This document shows, in pieces, positions 1 to 9,835 of a DNA stretch of 64,000 bases. Origin of the DNA: Candidatus Eisenbacteria bacterium (GTDB lineage Bacteria; Eisenbacteria; RBG-16-71-46; JAFGJU01); NCBI GenBank assembly GCA_026388185.1, contig JAPLKG010000014.1, positions 205,281 through 269,280 of the forward strand, in the 5' to 3' direction. The notes under the pieces were generated by a model that searched no databases, was not told the origin of the DNA, and worked only from the letters and a program-made list of their open reading frames with translations. The translations under genes and the position numbers were made by a program. Within the stretch, counting starts at the first letter, position 1. Every line of letters starts with the position of its first letter.

Positions 1-912
1 CAGATCGTCCTGACAATACAGAGTTACACCGTCGATTCTCTTCAGTCCGTCCCGCAGCAGCGCGGCGAGCTTCATTTCGTGCTCGTGGATGTTTTGCAGA
101 CCTTTCTGTTTGAGCCAGCTCATGCCCGCATGAAGCCCCGCGACGCCGAGCGTGTTCAGAGTTCCATATTCAAGCCTGTACGGGTATTCGAAAAGGTGAG
201 TGCGAACTGCGGAGCGAACACCGGTGCCCCCCGCTCGAGAGTGCCGTATCTCTATGCCCTTCCCGACGTAGAGGCCGCCGATTCCGGTAGGGCCGAGGAG
301 AGACTTGTGACCGGTGAAGGCGACCACGTCCACGTTCATGTCCTCGACGTCGATGGGCACTTTTCCGGCCGATTGAGAAGCATCGATCGCGAAAGGTATT
401 CCCTTCTCTCTACAGCGCTTTCCTATTTCCTTCACGGGTTGAACCGTGCCTATCACGTTGGAGGCGTGGTTGACGATCACAAGCCTGGTGTTCTTCTTGA
501 ATTTCCTGGAGAAGTCGTCGGGATCAACGAAGCCCCTTTCGTCGAAGGGGACGTGATCGACTTCGACGCCCGCGCTCATCTGCTGGTGGTATAGGGGCCT
601 GAGCACGGAATTGTGCTCGATGGTCGTCGTTATCGCGTGATCGCCCTTCTGCAGCATGCCGCTGACAATAAGATTCAAGGCGTCTGTGGAGTTGTAGGAA
701 AAACAGAGTCTGTCGGGGTCGTCTCCGTTGAAGAATTCCGTCAGCATTTTCCTCGTCGTCTCTACTATTTCGCCGGCTTCCATGCAGAGGTCATATCCGG
801 AACGGCCTGGGTTAACACCGTATTTCCGGTAGAAGCCGTCCATGAACGTGTAGACTTCCTCGGGCTTGGGAAAGGACGTTGCTGCGTTGTCGAGATAGAT
901 GAGCTGTTCCAT
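1..912 (-). CDS. Cysteine desulfurase family protein, class V aminotransferase fold (3' end cut by window edge)
   Basis: The minus strand is open from an ATG at 912 to the window edge, giving about 304 residues of an expected ~380. The protein begins MEQLIYLDNAATSFPKPEEV, followed by NPGRSGYD, TTTIEHNSV, NHASNVIGT and the PLP-lysine motif FTGHKSLLGPTGIGGLYVG. This order is that of the NifS/SufS-like family, closest to the EF2568-type group (TIGR01977). The family removes sulfur (or selenium) from cysteine (or selenocysteine) with PLP in the cytoplasm. A GGAGG lies 8 nt before the start. The gene diverges from the NfeD gene. Family assignment is firm; the S versus Se substrate cannot be told from sequence. 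Confidence 0.9.
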   Translation of the reverse strand, partial: MEQLIYLDNAATSFPKPEEVYTFMDGFYRKYGVNPGRSGYDLCMEAGEIVETTRKMLTEFFNGDDPDRLCFSYNSTDALNLIVSGMLQKGDHAITTTIEHNSVLRPLYHQQMSAGVEVDHVPFDERGFVDPDDFSRKFKKNTRLVIVNHASNVIGTVQPVKEIGKRCREKGIPFAIDASQSAGKVPIDVEDMNVDVVAFTGHKSLLGPTGIGGLYVGKGIEIRHSRAGGTGVRSAVRTHLFEYPYRLEYGTLNTLGVAGLHAGMSWLKQKGLQNIHEHEMKLAALLRDGLKRIDGVTLYCQDDL

Positions 913-1178
913 GCACGGCCTCCGTGGCCCCTTGAGCCTCCAGGAATTCCACTTCGTCTCGCGCTGCGCCCTCTCCGTTCGGGTCTTGCCGGTACGAGGT
1001 CGTTCGGGCGCCCCCGGTGACGGAATGGGACAACCGACCACTTTACCTCATTTGGGCGGTCGGACGCAATTGGTTCGTGTTGCAGACAAAGAGGCCTCCG
1101 TGCCGCGCGCTCGTAACCAGAGAAAGGGTCCCCTTGGTTGCCGATACTCCGCCACGTGCGGCCGCCGCCCGCTTCAGC

Positions 1179-1207
1179 TTGAAATCGCCGGAGTATCGCT
1201 CTATACT
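1179..1207 (+). promoter_or_regulatory. Sigma-70-like promoter for the NfeD/MFS genes
   Basis: TTGAAA (1179-1184) and TATACT (1202-1207) are separated by exactly 17 nt and point at the NfeD start at 1270, with a predicted transcript start near 1214. It lies in the 357-nt space between divergent genes (913-1269); I see no other gene there. Confidence 0.65.
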
Positions 1208-1269
1208 GCTCGGAAGCCCGAATACTTCTCAGAAACCCGAGTAACCTTGCTCGACATATCGAGCAGTTC

Positions 1270-1701
1270 ATGGACAAAATGGTTTGGATTGAGTCTCGCC
1301 CCTTGCTCAAGAAGTTCCTCGTCATCCTCGGTCTCGTCGTCTTCTTCGCCGCCGACGAGGTCCTCCTGGTCATTCTTTTCTTCAAGATCGGTTTCCCGCA
1401 CTTGCCGGTCGCAATTTGGGCGGCGATTATGGTCTTCGTGATTCTTCTCAACGTTTCCCTGGCCGCCGTCGTCTACAGGGTCATGTTGAGACGTCCCACC
1501 ACCGGCGCCGAGGGGCTCGTCGGCGCCACCGGTGTTGTTCTTGTGTCTCAAGGTAGAAGAGGAAAGGTGGAGGTGAGAGGAGAGCACTGGAACGCGGAGT
1601 TCGAGGAAGATCTTAATCCTGGAGACGAGGTGCGCGTGCGCACCCTCAAGGGCTTGACTCTCGTGGTGGAGAGTAGTGATAACCAGGCTCGCCGCGATTA
1701 G
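1270..1701 (+). CDS. NfeD-like membrane protein
   Basis: The 143-residue protein has two hydrophobic segments (about residues 13-35 and 42-68). A soluble C-terminal domain (about 80-140) follows, with GAEGLVGATGVV and LNPGDEVRVRTLKGLTLVVE. That layout is typical of the NfeD C-terminal OB-fold domain. NfeD proteins usually work next to stomatin-like or ClpP-like membrane proteases in membrane protein quality control. No such partner lies beside this gene, which is followed 25 nt later by an MFS transporter, so its role here is open. A well-spaced promoter sits 60 nt upstream; the ribosome site is weak. Confidence 0.8.
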   Translation: MDKMVWIESRPLLKKFLVILGLVVFFAADEVLLVILFFKIGFPHLPVAIWAAIMVFVILLNVSLAAVVYRVMLRRPTTGAEGLVGATGVVLVSQGRRGKVEVRGEHWNAEFEEDLNPGDEVRVRTLKGLTLVVESSDNQARRD

Positions 1702-1726
1702 GGCAAGCCTGACGGTGTTTTCATAA

Positions 1727-3055
1727 ATGTCTACCGTCTCACCTTTGCGTTCTTTCCTACAGAGTTTCTTCTTGGGACGCACGATACGGACCCAGGACAG
1801 GCGCGTCCTCGTCCTCGTCTTCTGTAGAGGCATCACCGCGCTGGGTTTCTCCGTCGTTTTTCCCTTCCTGAGCATTTACCTGCACAACGTGATGCACATC
1901 TCCATGACTGCAATCGGGACGGTCTTTCTCGCTTCCAGTCTCGCAGGCGCTCTTTCCGCCGTGGTAGGGGGTGAGCTTTCCGACAAGTTTGGAAGAAAGA
2001 GAATAATGGTCTTCGCTCTGATATTCAGAGCGATTACGTTTTTCGTGATAAGCCTCGCGGTTCTGAAAAGTGCCGGGTTCCTTGCGATTGCGGTCCTCGT
2101 GGTGTTGAGTTCTTTTGCGGGTCGGCTCTTCGAGCCTGCGGCGGGCGCGATGATCTCGGACGTGACCACGCCGGCCAAGAGGCAGGAGGCCTTCGCCCTC
2201 CTGCGAATCGGCATAAACCTGGGATGGGCCATTGGGCCGGCCATCGGAGGCTTTCTCGCTTCTTTCTCGTACGCCTTCCTCTTTCTTGTGGCCGGCATCG
2301 TGATAGCCGTGGGACTGGTGATTCTGCTCGTGGCGCTCAAAGGCTACAAGACGGCCGCTCATGGAGAACGGATCGATTTTCGTGACCTCGCCTCAGTCGG
2401 CCGCGACAAAATGTTCGTCTCTTACAACATGGTTTCTCTTCTGCTCTTTCTGGTGACCGCGCAATTGATGATGACGCTTTCTGTCTACGCGGTCGACTGG
2501 GTCGGCATTTCCCAGATCCAATTGGGCTACCTGTACACCGTGAACGGCCTCATGGTCGTGCTTCTCCAGTTTCCGTGCGTGAATCTTGTGCGCGGGCTTC
2601 GGATGACGCGCGTGATGGCGCTTGGGAGCTTTCTGTATGCCGCAGGATACTTCTCGGCCGCCTTTGCGGGAGGATTCGTCGCTCTTCTCTTGAGCGTCAT
2701 TGTTGTGACTTTTGGCGAGATGTTTACCAGTCCCTCCTCTTTTGCTCTTGTGGCGAACATGGCTCCCCGAGAGCGATACGGTCGTTACATGGGGGTGTTC
2801 GAGCTTTTTGGGTCCGTGGGGCATTCCTTGGGTCCCTTTGTGGGTGGCATCATCATGGACGCAAGCGCCGGCAACCGATTTGTCGTGTGGGGATTCGTGG
2901 GTATCGTTGGGCTTGTCGCTACTCAGGGGTTTTTCATGATAGGAAATAGACTCGCTCCCGGCGTGGACCGCCCGGTTCGAGAAGTCCCTCCGTCCGTGGT
3001 CACCGTTTCTGTGGCAGGTAGCAGCGACGCTATCTCCATGCCGCGCAAACAGTAA
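1727..3055 (+). CDS. MFS family transporter
   Basis: The 442-residue protein has about 12 hydrophobic segments. It carries the major facilitator signature between helices 2 and 3 (GGELSDKFGRKRIMV), and RLFEPAAGAMISD and GWAIGPAIGGFL motifs typical of drug-efflux-type MFS proteins (DHA1-like). A proton-coupled exporter of small molecules in the inner membrane is the likely role; the substrate cannot be read from sequence. It probably shares the promoter at 1179-1207 with the NfeD gene 25 nt upstream. No clear Shine-Dalgarno precedes the ATG. Confidence 0.85.
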   Translation: MSTVSPLRSFLQSFFLGRTIRTQDRRVLVLVFCRGITALGFSVVFPFLSIYLHNVMHISMTAIGTVFLASSLAGALSAVVGGELSDKFGRKRIMVFALIFRAITFFVISLAVLKSAGFLAIAVLVVLSSFAGRLFEPAAGAMISDVTTPAKRQEAFALLRIGINLGWAIGPAIGGFLASFSYAFLFLVAGIVIAVGLVILLVALKGYKTAAHGERIDFRDLASVGRDKMFVSYNMVSLLLFLVTAQLMMTLSVYAVDWVGISQIQLGYLYTVNGLMVVLLQFPCVNLVRGLRMTRVMALGSFLYAAGYFSAAFAGGFVALLLSVIVVTFGEMFTSPSSFALVANMAPRERYGRYMGVFELFGSVGHSLGPFVGGIIMDASAGNRFVVWGFVGIVGLVATQGFFMIGNRLAPGVDRPVREVPPSVVTVSVAGSSDAISMPRKQ

Positions 3056-3479
3056 GAGTGCCCCGGGGGGCGTCGGGCTTCTTGTGTCAAATCGTCTTTC
3101 CTCGGGCTTTACCCCTTGCATCCAACCGCCACCTGTGGGAACATTGTTTTCCCGCAGAAAAGACGCCTTTTTTGCGGGTTAAGTTCACGTTGGGTACCGG
3201 TAGGCGACCGGCGGTTCGGTGCGCCTTTCTAGTTCGGCAGCATCTGCCGCACTGTTCGCTCTCAATAACTCGGTATAGTTGGTCTGAACGCTGTCACATT
3301 TCCACGGACACCACACCTTGGGTTTTTCCAGAACCGTTGCGCCGCACACGCGCAGCACAAGGGTCCTTCGTGCCGGCGGCCGTGGGCGTCCCACGCGACC
3401 ATTCAAGACTGACGACCCGCCGAGCTACTGAGATGCGAGAGCCATCCGCGGCTGAACTGCCCAGGACAGGAGGAGGTTT
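3056..3479. other. Intergenic region before malic enzyme
   Basis: This stretch holds the hairpin at 3151-3178 and a possible -10 hexamer TATAGT (3274-3279) without a good -35. No open frame in it looks like a gene. Confidence 0.5.
3151..3178 (+). terminator. Perfect hairpin after the MFS gene, no U-tract
   Basis: CCCGCAGAAAAG (3151-3162) pairs with CTTTTTTGCGGG (3167-3178) around an ACGC loop, giving 12 pairs including one G-U. Being symmetric, it reads as a stem on both strands. It lies about 95 nt after the MFS stop. No T-run follows, so it may be a terminator of the hairpin-only type or an mRNA 3'-end stabiliser. Confidence 0.55.
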
Positions 3480-4832
3480 ATGATAAACGAGAAGGAACTC
3501 TTGAAGAAGGCTATGAAGCCGGCGAAGGACGCCATGAGACTTCACCCCTTCTACCGGGGAAAGATCGAGATCTTCCCCAAGTGTACTGTTCGAGACTTCA
3601 GCGATTTTGCCATCTGGTACACTCCGGGCGTCGCCGAGCCGTGCAAGGACATCGTGAAGAATCCGGAGAGAGTCTACGAATATACAAACAAGTGGAATCT
3701 TGTCGGTGTAGTCACGGACGGGAGCAGGGTGCTTGGTCTTGGCGACATCGGCCCCGAGGCGGGATACCCCGTCATGGAAGGCAAGGCGCTCCTGTTCAAG
3801 TACCTTGGTGGAGTTGACGTTTACCCGATCTGTCTCGGCACAAAAGACCCGGACGAATTCATTCTCGCGGTGAAGTGGCTTCAACCCTCCTTCGGCGGAA
3901 TCAATCTTGAAGACATCGCGATGCCCAAGTGCTTCCGCATCCTCGAAACGCTCAGGCGCGAGTGTCACATTCCCGTTTGGCATGACGACCAGCAGGGAAC
4001 CGCTGCCGTCACCGTGGCGGGTTTCATCAATGCGCTAAAGATTGTGAACAAGAAGATTGACCAGGTAAGGGTGGGGATGGTTGGTGCAGGGGCCTCCAAT
4101 ATATGCATAGCCAGGCTCCTGATGGAAGCGGGCGTAGATCCACAGAAAATCTACATGACGGACAGCAAGGGCATCTTGCACAAAGGGCGCACCGAGCTAA
4201 AAGAGAAGTACGCTGAGAAGTGGCACATGTGCGAGATCTCAAACGCCGAGCAGCGCAAGGGCGGAATCGCAGAGGCCCTGGCAGGCAGCGACGCCTGTGT
4301 CGCCCTCTCGACGCCTGGGCCTGGCGTGATAAAGAAGGAATGGGTGAAGAAAATGGCAAAAGACTCGATTGTCTTTGCCTGCGCAAACCCGATTCCCGAA
4401 ATCTGGCCGTGGGAGGCCACGGAAGCCGGCGCCAAAGTCGTGGCCACCGGTCGTTCGGATTTCCCGAACCAGGTCAACAACTCTCTTGGATTCCCCGGCA
4501 TATTCAGGGGGGCTCTCGACGTGAGAGCGAGCACCATTACTGACAAGATGTGTCTTGCCGCCTCGTACGAGCTTGCTCGCCTTGCCCAGGACAAGGGCTT
4601 GAAACCCGATTACCTGATTCCGACAATGGATGAGTGGGAGGTTTACCCGAGGGAGGCGGTGGCGGTGGGCATGCAGGCCATAAGAGAGGGCGTGGCACGC
4701 ATCAAGATGGACAAGGACAAACTCTACGAGACTGCTTCAAGCATCATCAGACGCGCGAGGGACACCACGAAGCTTCTCATGAGGGAGAACGTGATAGCTC
4801 CTCCTCCGCCGGAAAGCACAGAGAACGAATAG
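3480..4832 (+). CDS. Malic enzyme (oxaloacetate-decarboxylating malate dehydrogenase)
   Basis: The 450-residue protein converts malate to pyruvate and CO2 with reduction of NAD(P). It shows the malic N-domain ([54 protein letters not shown]) and metal/substrate residues in [11 protein letters not shown] and HDDQQGTA. A Rossmann nucleotide site follows ([21 protein letters not shown]). It corresponds to the short bacterial form without the phosphotransacetylase-like tail of MaeB. GGAGGAGG precedes the ATG by 3-4 nt. The next gene makes acetate plus ATP from acetyl-CoA, so the pair fits pyruvate/acetyl-CoA overflow. Preference for NAD or NADP is not evident. Confidence 0.93.
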   Translation: MINEKELLKKAMKPAKDAMRLHPFYRGKIEIFPKCTVRDFSDFAIWYTPGVAEPCKDIVKNPERVYEYTNKWNLVGVVTDGSRVLGLGDIGPEAGYPVMEGKALLFKYLGGVDVYPICLGTKDPDEFILAVKWLQPSFGGINLEDIAMPKCFRILETLRRECHIPVWHDDQQGTAAVTVAGFINALKIVNKKIDQVRVGMVGAGASNICIARLLMEAGVDPQKIYMTDSKGILHKGRTELKEKYAEKWHMCEISNAEQRKGGIAEALAGSDACVALSTPGPGVIKKEWVKKMAKDSIVFACANPIPEIWPWEATEAGAKVVATGRSDFPNQVNNSLGFPGIFRGALDVRASTITDKMCLAASYELARLAQDKGLKPDYLIPTMDEWEVYPREAVAVGMQAIREGVARIKMDKDKLYETASSIIRRARDTTKLLMRENVIAPPPPESTENE

Positions 4833-4843
4833 CACTGCGATAA

Positions 4844-4874
4844 GCCAGGGGAGGAGGACTTCTCCTTCCCTGGC
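4844..4874 (+). terminator. Strong intergenic hairpin between malic enzyme and acyl-CoA synthetase
   Basis: GCCAGGGGAGGAG (4844-4856) pairs with CTCCTTCCCTGGC (4862-4874) over a 5-nt loop, 13 pairs with one G-U. There is no T-run. It could end most malic-enzyme transcripts or act as a processing/stabilising element that sets the ratio of the two gene products. Confidence 0.5.
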
Positions 4875-4990
4875 AGCATATGGGGAAGCCGCGTACGGGA
4901 GCCTGCGGCCACTGCTCTCCAGTCGTGGGAGCCACAAGTTCCTCAGCGAAAATCGCTGTGGAACCGCTCGGCAAGGAGGGGAATGGGCAG

Positions 4991-7132
4991 ATGAAAGAAC
5001 TGGACTGCATTTTCAAACCTCGCTCTGTCGCCGTGATAGGTGCATCGACCAAGAAGGGCACGATCGGCAGAGAGCTCCTCAGGAACATGATTGACTACGA
5101 GTTCAACGGGATGATCTTTCCCGTCAATCCGAAGGCGGAGTTCATCCAAGGCATGAAGGCATTTCCTTCGGTGCTGGCCATTCCCGACCAGGTGGACATG
5201 GCCGTCGTGGTAGTTCCAAAGGAGCAAGTCCCCAAGGTTGTGGACGAATGCGGCCAGAAGGGCGTGAAGGGGCTTGTTGTCATCAGTGCGGGATTCAGAG
5301 AGGTGGGTGGTGAGGGTGTTGAGAGGGAGAAGAAACTCGTGGATCTCATCCAGAAGTACCACATGCGCCTCGTGGGTCCCAACTGCATGGGAACGCTCAC
5401 GGGCATACCCGAAGTGCGTTTGAACGCCACTTTTGCACCCGGCCAGCCATTTTCTGGAACCACGGCTTTTATGACCCAGAGCGGAGCGCTCGGGATAGCG
5501 ATCTTCAATCTGACCAGGCAGTTGAACATTGGATTCTCATATTTCGCCAGCGTGGGCAATAAGGCCGACGTTTCCGGAAACGACCTGCTCGAGTACTGGG
5601 AAAACGATGCCCACACCCAGGTGATCGCGCTCTATCTTGAATCTTTTGGCGCGCCGCGTGTGTTCACTCATCTTGCAAAGAGGATTTCCAAGAAAAAAGC
5701 GTTGATAGTCGTCAAGTCTGGAAAGACCGAGGCGGGATCGAGAGCGGCCTCGTCACACACAGGTGCTCTGGCGGCCCCCGACGTCGCCATCGCGGCGCTG
5801 CTGAGACAGACGGGCGTCATCAGGGCGGCCACGATTGAGGAGATGCTGGACATTATCCTGGCCTTCACCAAATGTCCTGTGCCGAAGGGAAATCGCGTGG
5901 CGATTCTGACGAACGGGGGCGGGCCTGCGATCATGGCGACGGACGCCTGCGTCAATTACGGGCTCAAGGTGGTGCCGCTTTCCGAAGTGACTCGGAAACA
6001 ACTCGCCAGTTTCCTACCTGCAGAAGCGTCCCTCGGCAATCCCATAGACATGATCGCAAGCGCGACTGCGGACACATACAGCAAGGCCATGACGGTCTTG
6101 CTTGCCGACGACGATATCGACATGGTGATCGTCGGGTTTACTCCTCCGGTAATGGTCAAGCCGATGGACATTGCGTATGCAATCACGGAAGTAAAGCGCC
6201 GCTTCACCAAGCCGGTAGTGAGCTTTTTCATGGCCGAAGAGTCGTTCTTTGGCGAATTCCCCCAATCGGTTCCCGACTGTCCTCCTTTCTATCGTTTCCC
6301 CGAGGCGGCGGCAGGCGTTTGCGCGCAGCTTTACAGGTATCACCTGTGGCTAGAGAGACCGGAAGGGGAAGTCCGCACGTTTGAAGTCGACAAAGAGAAG
6401 GTCGGTCGAATCATAGACGCCCGCATCAAGCAGGGCGGCGGATACCTCGATCAGCTCGACTCGTTCGAGGTGCTGCGAGCCTACGGATTCCCCGTGTGCA
6501 AGCTGCGCGAGGCGAGAAAACTGGAAGATCTACGCGATGCGGGCCAGCAGGTCGGGTATCCGGTTGTTCTCAAGGTGGCGGGAAGGGACCTGATTCACAA
6601 ATCAGATATCGGGGGCGTCATCCTGGACATAAAGGACGAGAAAGAGCTCGTCTGGGCATTCCTCGAGATGAAGAGGAATCTCGCTAAGCACGGCCTGGAA
6701 GAGAAGGCCGACAAGTTTCTCATCCAGGAGATGTCGCGTCCGGGAAAAGAAATCATCCTCGGCATGACACTCGATGCAAAGTTCGGCCCTCTCCTGGTCG
6801 CAGGAACCGGCGGCAAGTATGTGGAGATTCTCAGGGATGTCGAATTCGGTGTAACGCCCCTCACGGATCTCGACGCGAAAGAGATGATCGAATCAATCAG
6901 GGGTTACCCTTTGCTCACGGGAGTCAGGGGGGAGCCGCCCGTCTGTATCGACACGGCAATTGAATGTCTCCAGCGACTGGCTCAGCTCGTTACGGACTTC
7001 CAAACAATTCAAGAAATAGACATCAATCCGATTATACTTGTGCCGGAGAAGGAGCGCTGTCGCGTTGTTGACGTAAGAATCAGGGTTGAGCCCGAGCCCG
7101 CGACCAAGAGCGAATACGCCAGCGAGAGATAG
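4991..7132 (+). CDS. ADP-forming acetate/acyl-CoA synthetase, alpha and beta domains fused
   Basis: This 713-residue enzyme would make acid plus ATP from an acyl-CoA, ADP and phosphate, a substrate-level phosphorylation step. The N-terminal CoA-binding Rossmann domain has SVAVIGASTKKGTIGRELL. It is followed by the ligase domains with MTQSGALG and the phospho-histidine loop AASSHTGALAAPD. The C-terminal ATP-grasp domain has GYPVVLKVAGRDLIHKSDIGG. The alpha-beta fusion order is the common bacterial form. I chose the ATG at 4991 because GGAGGGG sits 9 nt upstream and the family begins MKELDxIFxPRSVAVIG. An in-frame ATG at 4880 would add a non-homologous leader. Confidence 0.9.
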   Translation: MKELDCIFKPRSVAVIGASTKKGTIGRELLRNMIDYEFNGMIFPVNPKAEFIQGMKAFPSVLAIPDQVDMAVVVVPKEQVPKVVDECGQKGVKGLVVISAGFREVGGEGVEREKKLVDLIQKYHMRLVGPNCMGTLTGIPEVRLNATFAPGQPFSGTTAFMTQSGALGIAIFNLTRQLNIGFSYFASVGNKADVSGNDLLEYWENDAHTQVIALYLESFGAPRVFTHLAKRISKKKALIVVKSGKTEAGSRAASSHTGALAAPDVAIAALLRQTGVIRAATIEEMLDIILAFTKCPVPKGNRVAILTNGGGPAIMATDACVNYGLKVVPLSEVTRKQLASFLPAEASLGNPIDMIASATADTYSKAMTVLLADDDIDMVIVGFTPPVMVKPMDIAYAITEVKRRFTKPVVSFFMAEESFFGEFPQSVPDCPPFYRFPEAAAGVCAQLYRYHLWLERPEGEVRTFEVDKEKVGRIIDARIKQGGGYLDQLDSFEVLRAYGFPVCKLREARKLEDLRDAGQQVGYPVVLKVAGRDLIHKSDIGGVILDIKDEKELVWAFLEMKRNLAKHGLEEKADKFLIQEMSRPGKEIILGMTLDAKFGPLLVAGTGGKYVEILRDVEFGVTPLTDLDAKEMIESIRGYPLLTGVRGEPPVCIDTAIECLQRLAQLVTDFQTIQEIDINPIILVPEKERCRVVDVRIRVEPEPATKSEYASER

Positions 7133-7141
7133 CGGGCGACC

Positions 7142-9013
7142 TTAGCTTTTCTTTGTCGGTCGTCTTCTCAACAGCGCAATCGCGACCACGGCAACGAGCA
7201 CGAGCAGGGCCACGATACCTAATGGCGAAAGCGCCGGCACGCGTACGCCTCCTTGGGGGGCGCCGGGAGTCAGGTCCATGGTGATGTTCTGACCGACCTC
7301 ACTTATGTTCGTGGCGGCGGCAAACCCAGTGCATGCGTAGTTGTCGTAGTAAGAGCTGGAGTTGGGTGTCGAAGCCCCGTCGAAAGTCGTGACTCCGGTT
7401 GCACTCGAGTAGAAATCCTGCCAGCCCCCTCCGCTCGTACCGAGTTCAAGTTGGTAAAGACCGTCCGCCTGTTCCAACGAAATGCCGTACCACTTTTCGC
7501 CATTGTTGGAGTTGGCAGGAAGAGTGGCACAGTCGCAGTTTGTCTGGCCCTGGTAGACGCCTCCACTCACGCATTCAGCCTCGTTTGGACGCCAGAAGGT
7601 TCTGTCGAGAACGTTTTCGTCAATATGATAGATGCACAAACCGTGAGCGTTGGACGCCATCTGTATGAGCCCTTGATCGAATCCAATCTGCTGGCGGTTC
7701 TCGAAGAGCCAGTACTCCTTCCCACTCGAGCCCGGATATACCACCTTGTACATGGCTCCAGTGGGTGTGTTCTCGATCGGAGGGATGGTGATGCCCGTCG
7801 TAGGCGTGGTCACGGTCGTCGGGGTCACAAAGCCCAGGTAGGCCGTTCCCCACGCGCTCGGGTGTGCGGGAGAGTTGCCGGCACAGTATGGATACACGTT
7901 GGGCACCCTATTCCAGCTTCCGCCGGCCATGAGACTCACTCTTCCGGTTCCCCGGGACTCGTACCCGTAGTCGTATTCGTCGGGAAGACCAAGAATATGT
8001 CCAAATTCGTGTGCGTACACGCCCACCGTCGGGAGCATAGGAGTCATGGGATCCCCGGCTTCTCCGACCGTGTCGCCTCCCGCCTCAGGTTCCATTGAAT
8101 AGTCCACGATTTGAACGCCGTCCACGTACATGGTCACAGTATCGGGGAGGCTCCAGGCGTGCGACCAGATCAGCGTGGGGCCACCGCTCCACTCCGCGCC
8201 GGAACCGGCATGCACTATGAATAGATTTCGAACCACGCCGCCAACGGCATACTGGGAGAAATCGACATAAGGGTCGGCGGCCGTGACCGCATCCATGGCA
8301 AGGCGCTGGGCGTTTCTGGGATAAGGGCCGAAGCCGTTGTCGTGAACTCCGTCAGGCGCGCAGTAGTAAGTGTAGTTGTTCGGAGCCGTAACCCAGCCCA
8401 CAGTGCTCGGCAAGTCGACTGTCACGATGTCAACGGTTCCATAAGAGACCGTGCTGTAAAACCTCTTGAGCGTACGGACGGTGGTCGTATCGGTCCCACC
8501 CCGAAGGTAGGCATCGCCGAAGAGCATGCTGTCCCAGACCGTCGGCCTGAATCTTGTTGCGGGTCCGCCTGGAGGGGTGTCTGGGAATTGGACCAGGATA
8601 ACTATCGCCTTTACAGTCTGGGTAGTTGGAGAAAGCGGCTCGCGCGAGATCCTGTTAATCCTCACACCAGGCTTTTCTGTGAATCGTGCCTCCGTCATGG
8701 AGAACGGCACTTTCTTGCCGGCGTTCTTGTACTGCTGAACCACCTCTGGGTTGAGGGGCATCAGCGTAGGAACGAGCTGTATGTTTACAGCTGCGAGAGA
8801 GGCGCGCGTGGCCTGCGCAGGCTCTGTCGCCGCGAGTTGGGGCTGCGTGGTCTGCGGGCGCTCCGCCCGGGCGACGTCTGATAGGGCCGCTTGCCACACC
8901 TCGGTGCCTCGGGACGATAGCCCGTCGCCGGAGAAGCCAGTGAGCGGCGCACACAACATCGCAAGGCCTAGTATCAGTAAACAAGATAGGCCTACCGAAA
9001 GGCGGGATAACAT
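7142..9013 (-). CDS. Secreted M6-family metalloprotease with IPTL/PEP-CTERM-like C-terminal anchor
   Basis: The 623-residue protein starts at an ATG behind AAGGAGG (spacing 6) and has a signal peptide (about residues 4-27). The zinc site VGVYAHEFGHILGLPDEYD lies near residue 335, as in immune-inhibitor-A-type M6 peptidases. It ends with VPALSPLGIVALLVLVAVVA followed by LLRRRPTKKS: a short PxLS motif, one membrane segment and a basic tail. That tripartite end resembles IPTL-CTERM/PEP-CTERM sorting signals cut by exosortase-like enzymes. It probably acts outside the inner membrane. An upstream ATG at 9088 is in frame but lacks a ribosome site and would bury the signal peptide. Confidence 0.88.
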   Translation of the reverse strand: MLSRLSVGLSCLLILGLAMLCAPLTGFSGDGLSSRGTEVWQAALSDVARAERPQTTQPQLAATEPAQATRASLAAVNIQLVPTLMPLNPEVVQQYKNAGKKVPFSMTEARFTEKPGVRINRISREPLSPTTQTVKAIVILVQFPDTPPGGPATRFRPTVWDSMLFGDAYLRGGTDTTTVRTLKRFYSTVSYGTVDIVTVDLPSTVGWVTAPNNYTYYCAPDGVHDNGFGPYPRNAQRLAMDAVTAADPYVDFSQYAVGGVVRNLFIVHAGSGAEWSGGPTLIWSHAWSLPDTVTMYVDGVQIVDYSMEPEAGGDTVGEAGDPMTPMLPTVGVYAHEFGHILGLPDEYDYGYESRGTGRVSLMAGGSWNRVPNVYPYCAGNSPAHPSAWGTAYLGFVTPTTVTTPTTGITIPPIENTPTGAMYKVVYPGSSGKEYWLFENRQQIGFDQGLIQMASNAHGLCIYHIDENVLDRTFWRPNEAECVSGGVYQGQTNCDCATLPANSNNGEKWYGISLEQADGLYQLELGTSGGGWQDFYSSATGVTTFDGASTPNSSSYYDNYACTGFAAATNISEVGQNITMDLTPGAPQGGVRVPALSPLGIVALLVLVAVVAIALLRRRPTKKS

Positions 9014-9418
9014 CACCGACCTCCTTCGTTTCAGGTTGAGGGGACGAAACCATGTCCGGTTGCACGGATGGTCCGAGATGTGCAACAAGAGCAGTAAGGT
9101 ACGACAATATCATATAGATTATCTCACAAAAAACTGCGTAACTCAAGGGAAATCGGCCCAGGCATGTAGTTCTGTGCGTATCCAGGTCGTTCTGTGATGT
9201 TGACATCCATTCTGCAGAGAGTTATCCTGGTTCTAGTGGAAGCTGGCTTCGGCTCACGAGGTACGGATCAACTGCTGATAGCTGACAACGCCCAAGTTAG
9301 CCTATTCATCGCGGAGTGCGCGGTACGCGGCACGTTGCCTCGAGATTGCCGAGATCGCTCGAATGCGTTCGCTTTTCTTGGTGAGTGGGCGTGCAGATTG
9401 CTGGGAGATATCACGGCC
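9014..9418. other. Intergenic region between divergent genes
   Basis: The part near 9100-9135 is AT-rich and probably holds the leftward promoter of the M6 protease gene (TATGAT on the minus strand), but no convincing -35 is present. The frame of the next gene is open back to 9194, yet its translation upstream of 9419 looks non-coding. Confidence 0.4.
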
Positions 9419-9826
9419 GTGGCAAGAATCGTGGTGTTCGTAAGTCTGATTATCGCGGTCGTACTCTGCCTGGGACCTTGCTCTTGCGTGTTCGTTGTGG
9501 CAGAGCCGAGGCAGGTTGACGGCCCCGCCAAGCGTATCTGGACGGCCAATACAGTCAAAGCGCATCTGTACGACGGTTCCGTGGTTGTGTTTCCGCACGG
9601 TGCGCAAACCAGAGGAAACACCCTCAGGGGGGACGGTATCCGGTACGACCTGTTGAGACAGAACTCGTGGCAGGTGAGGGGGGTAGAGCGAGACAGCGTT
9701 GCCCTCGTGGAGTCTTACGTGGGGAGAACGCTTCCGATTCCAACCATCTTGAGTCTGATGGGTCTGGCTGGCTCTTGTTTGATTGCGTTTGCGCTCATGA
9801 TGGCCTCCGTGGATACCAAGAGGTGA
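9419..9826 (+). CDS. Small membrane-anchored or lipoprotein-like protein, function unknown
   Basis: I prefer the GTG at 9419 (GGGAGAT about 9 nt upstream). The product then begins with a signal-like hydrophobic stretch MARIVVFVSLIIAVVLCLG ending in Cys-containing PCSC. The mature part holds KAHLYDGSVVVFPHGAQTRG and RGVERDSVALVESYVG, a short beta-rich pattern. A second hydrophobic segment (TILSLMGLAGSCLIAFALMM) lies at the C-terminus. The next gene, 9 nt downstream, has the same plan (Cys-terminated leader, small beta domain about how a value is set and read, then membrane segments), so the two may be diverged relatives or partners. No known family was recognised. Confidence 0.45.
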   Translation: MARIVVFVSLIIAVVLCLGPCSCVFVVAEPRQVDGPAKRIWTANTVKAHLYDGSVVVFPHGAQTRGNTLRGDGIRYDLLRQNSWQVRGVERDSVALVESYVGRTLPIPTILSLMGLAGSCLIAFALMMASVDTKR

Positions 9827-9835
9827 AAGCAACAT

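Noticed and set aside
79-1020. Open frames on the plus strand of 79-594 and 613-1020
   Set aside because: They are opposite-strand shadows of the desulfurase gene, with no family pattern.
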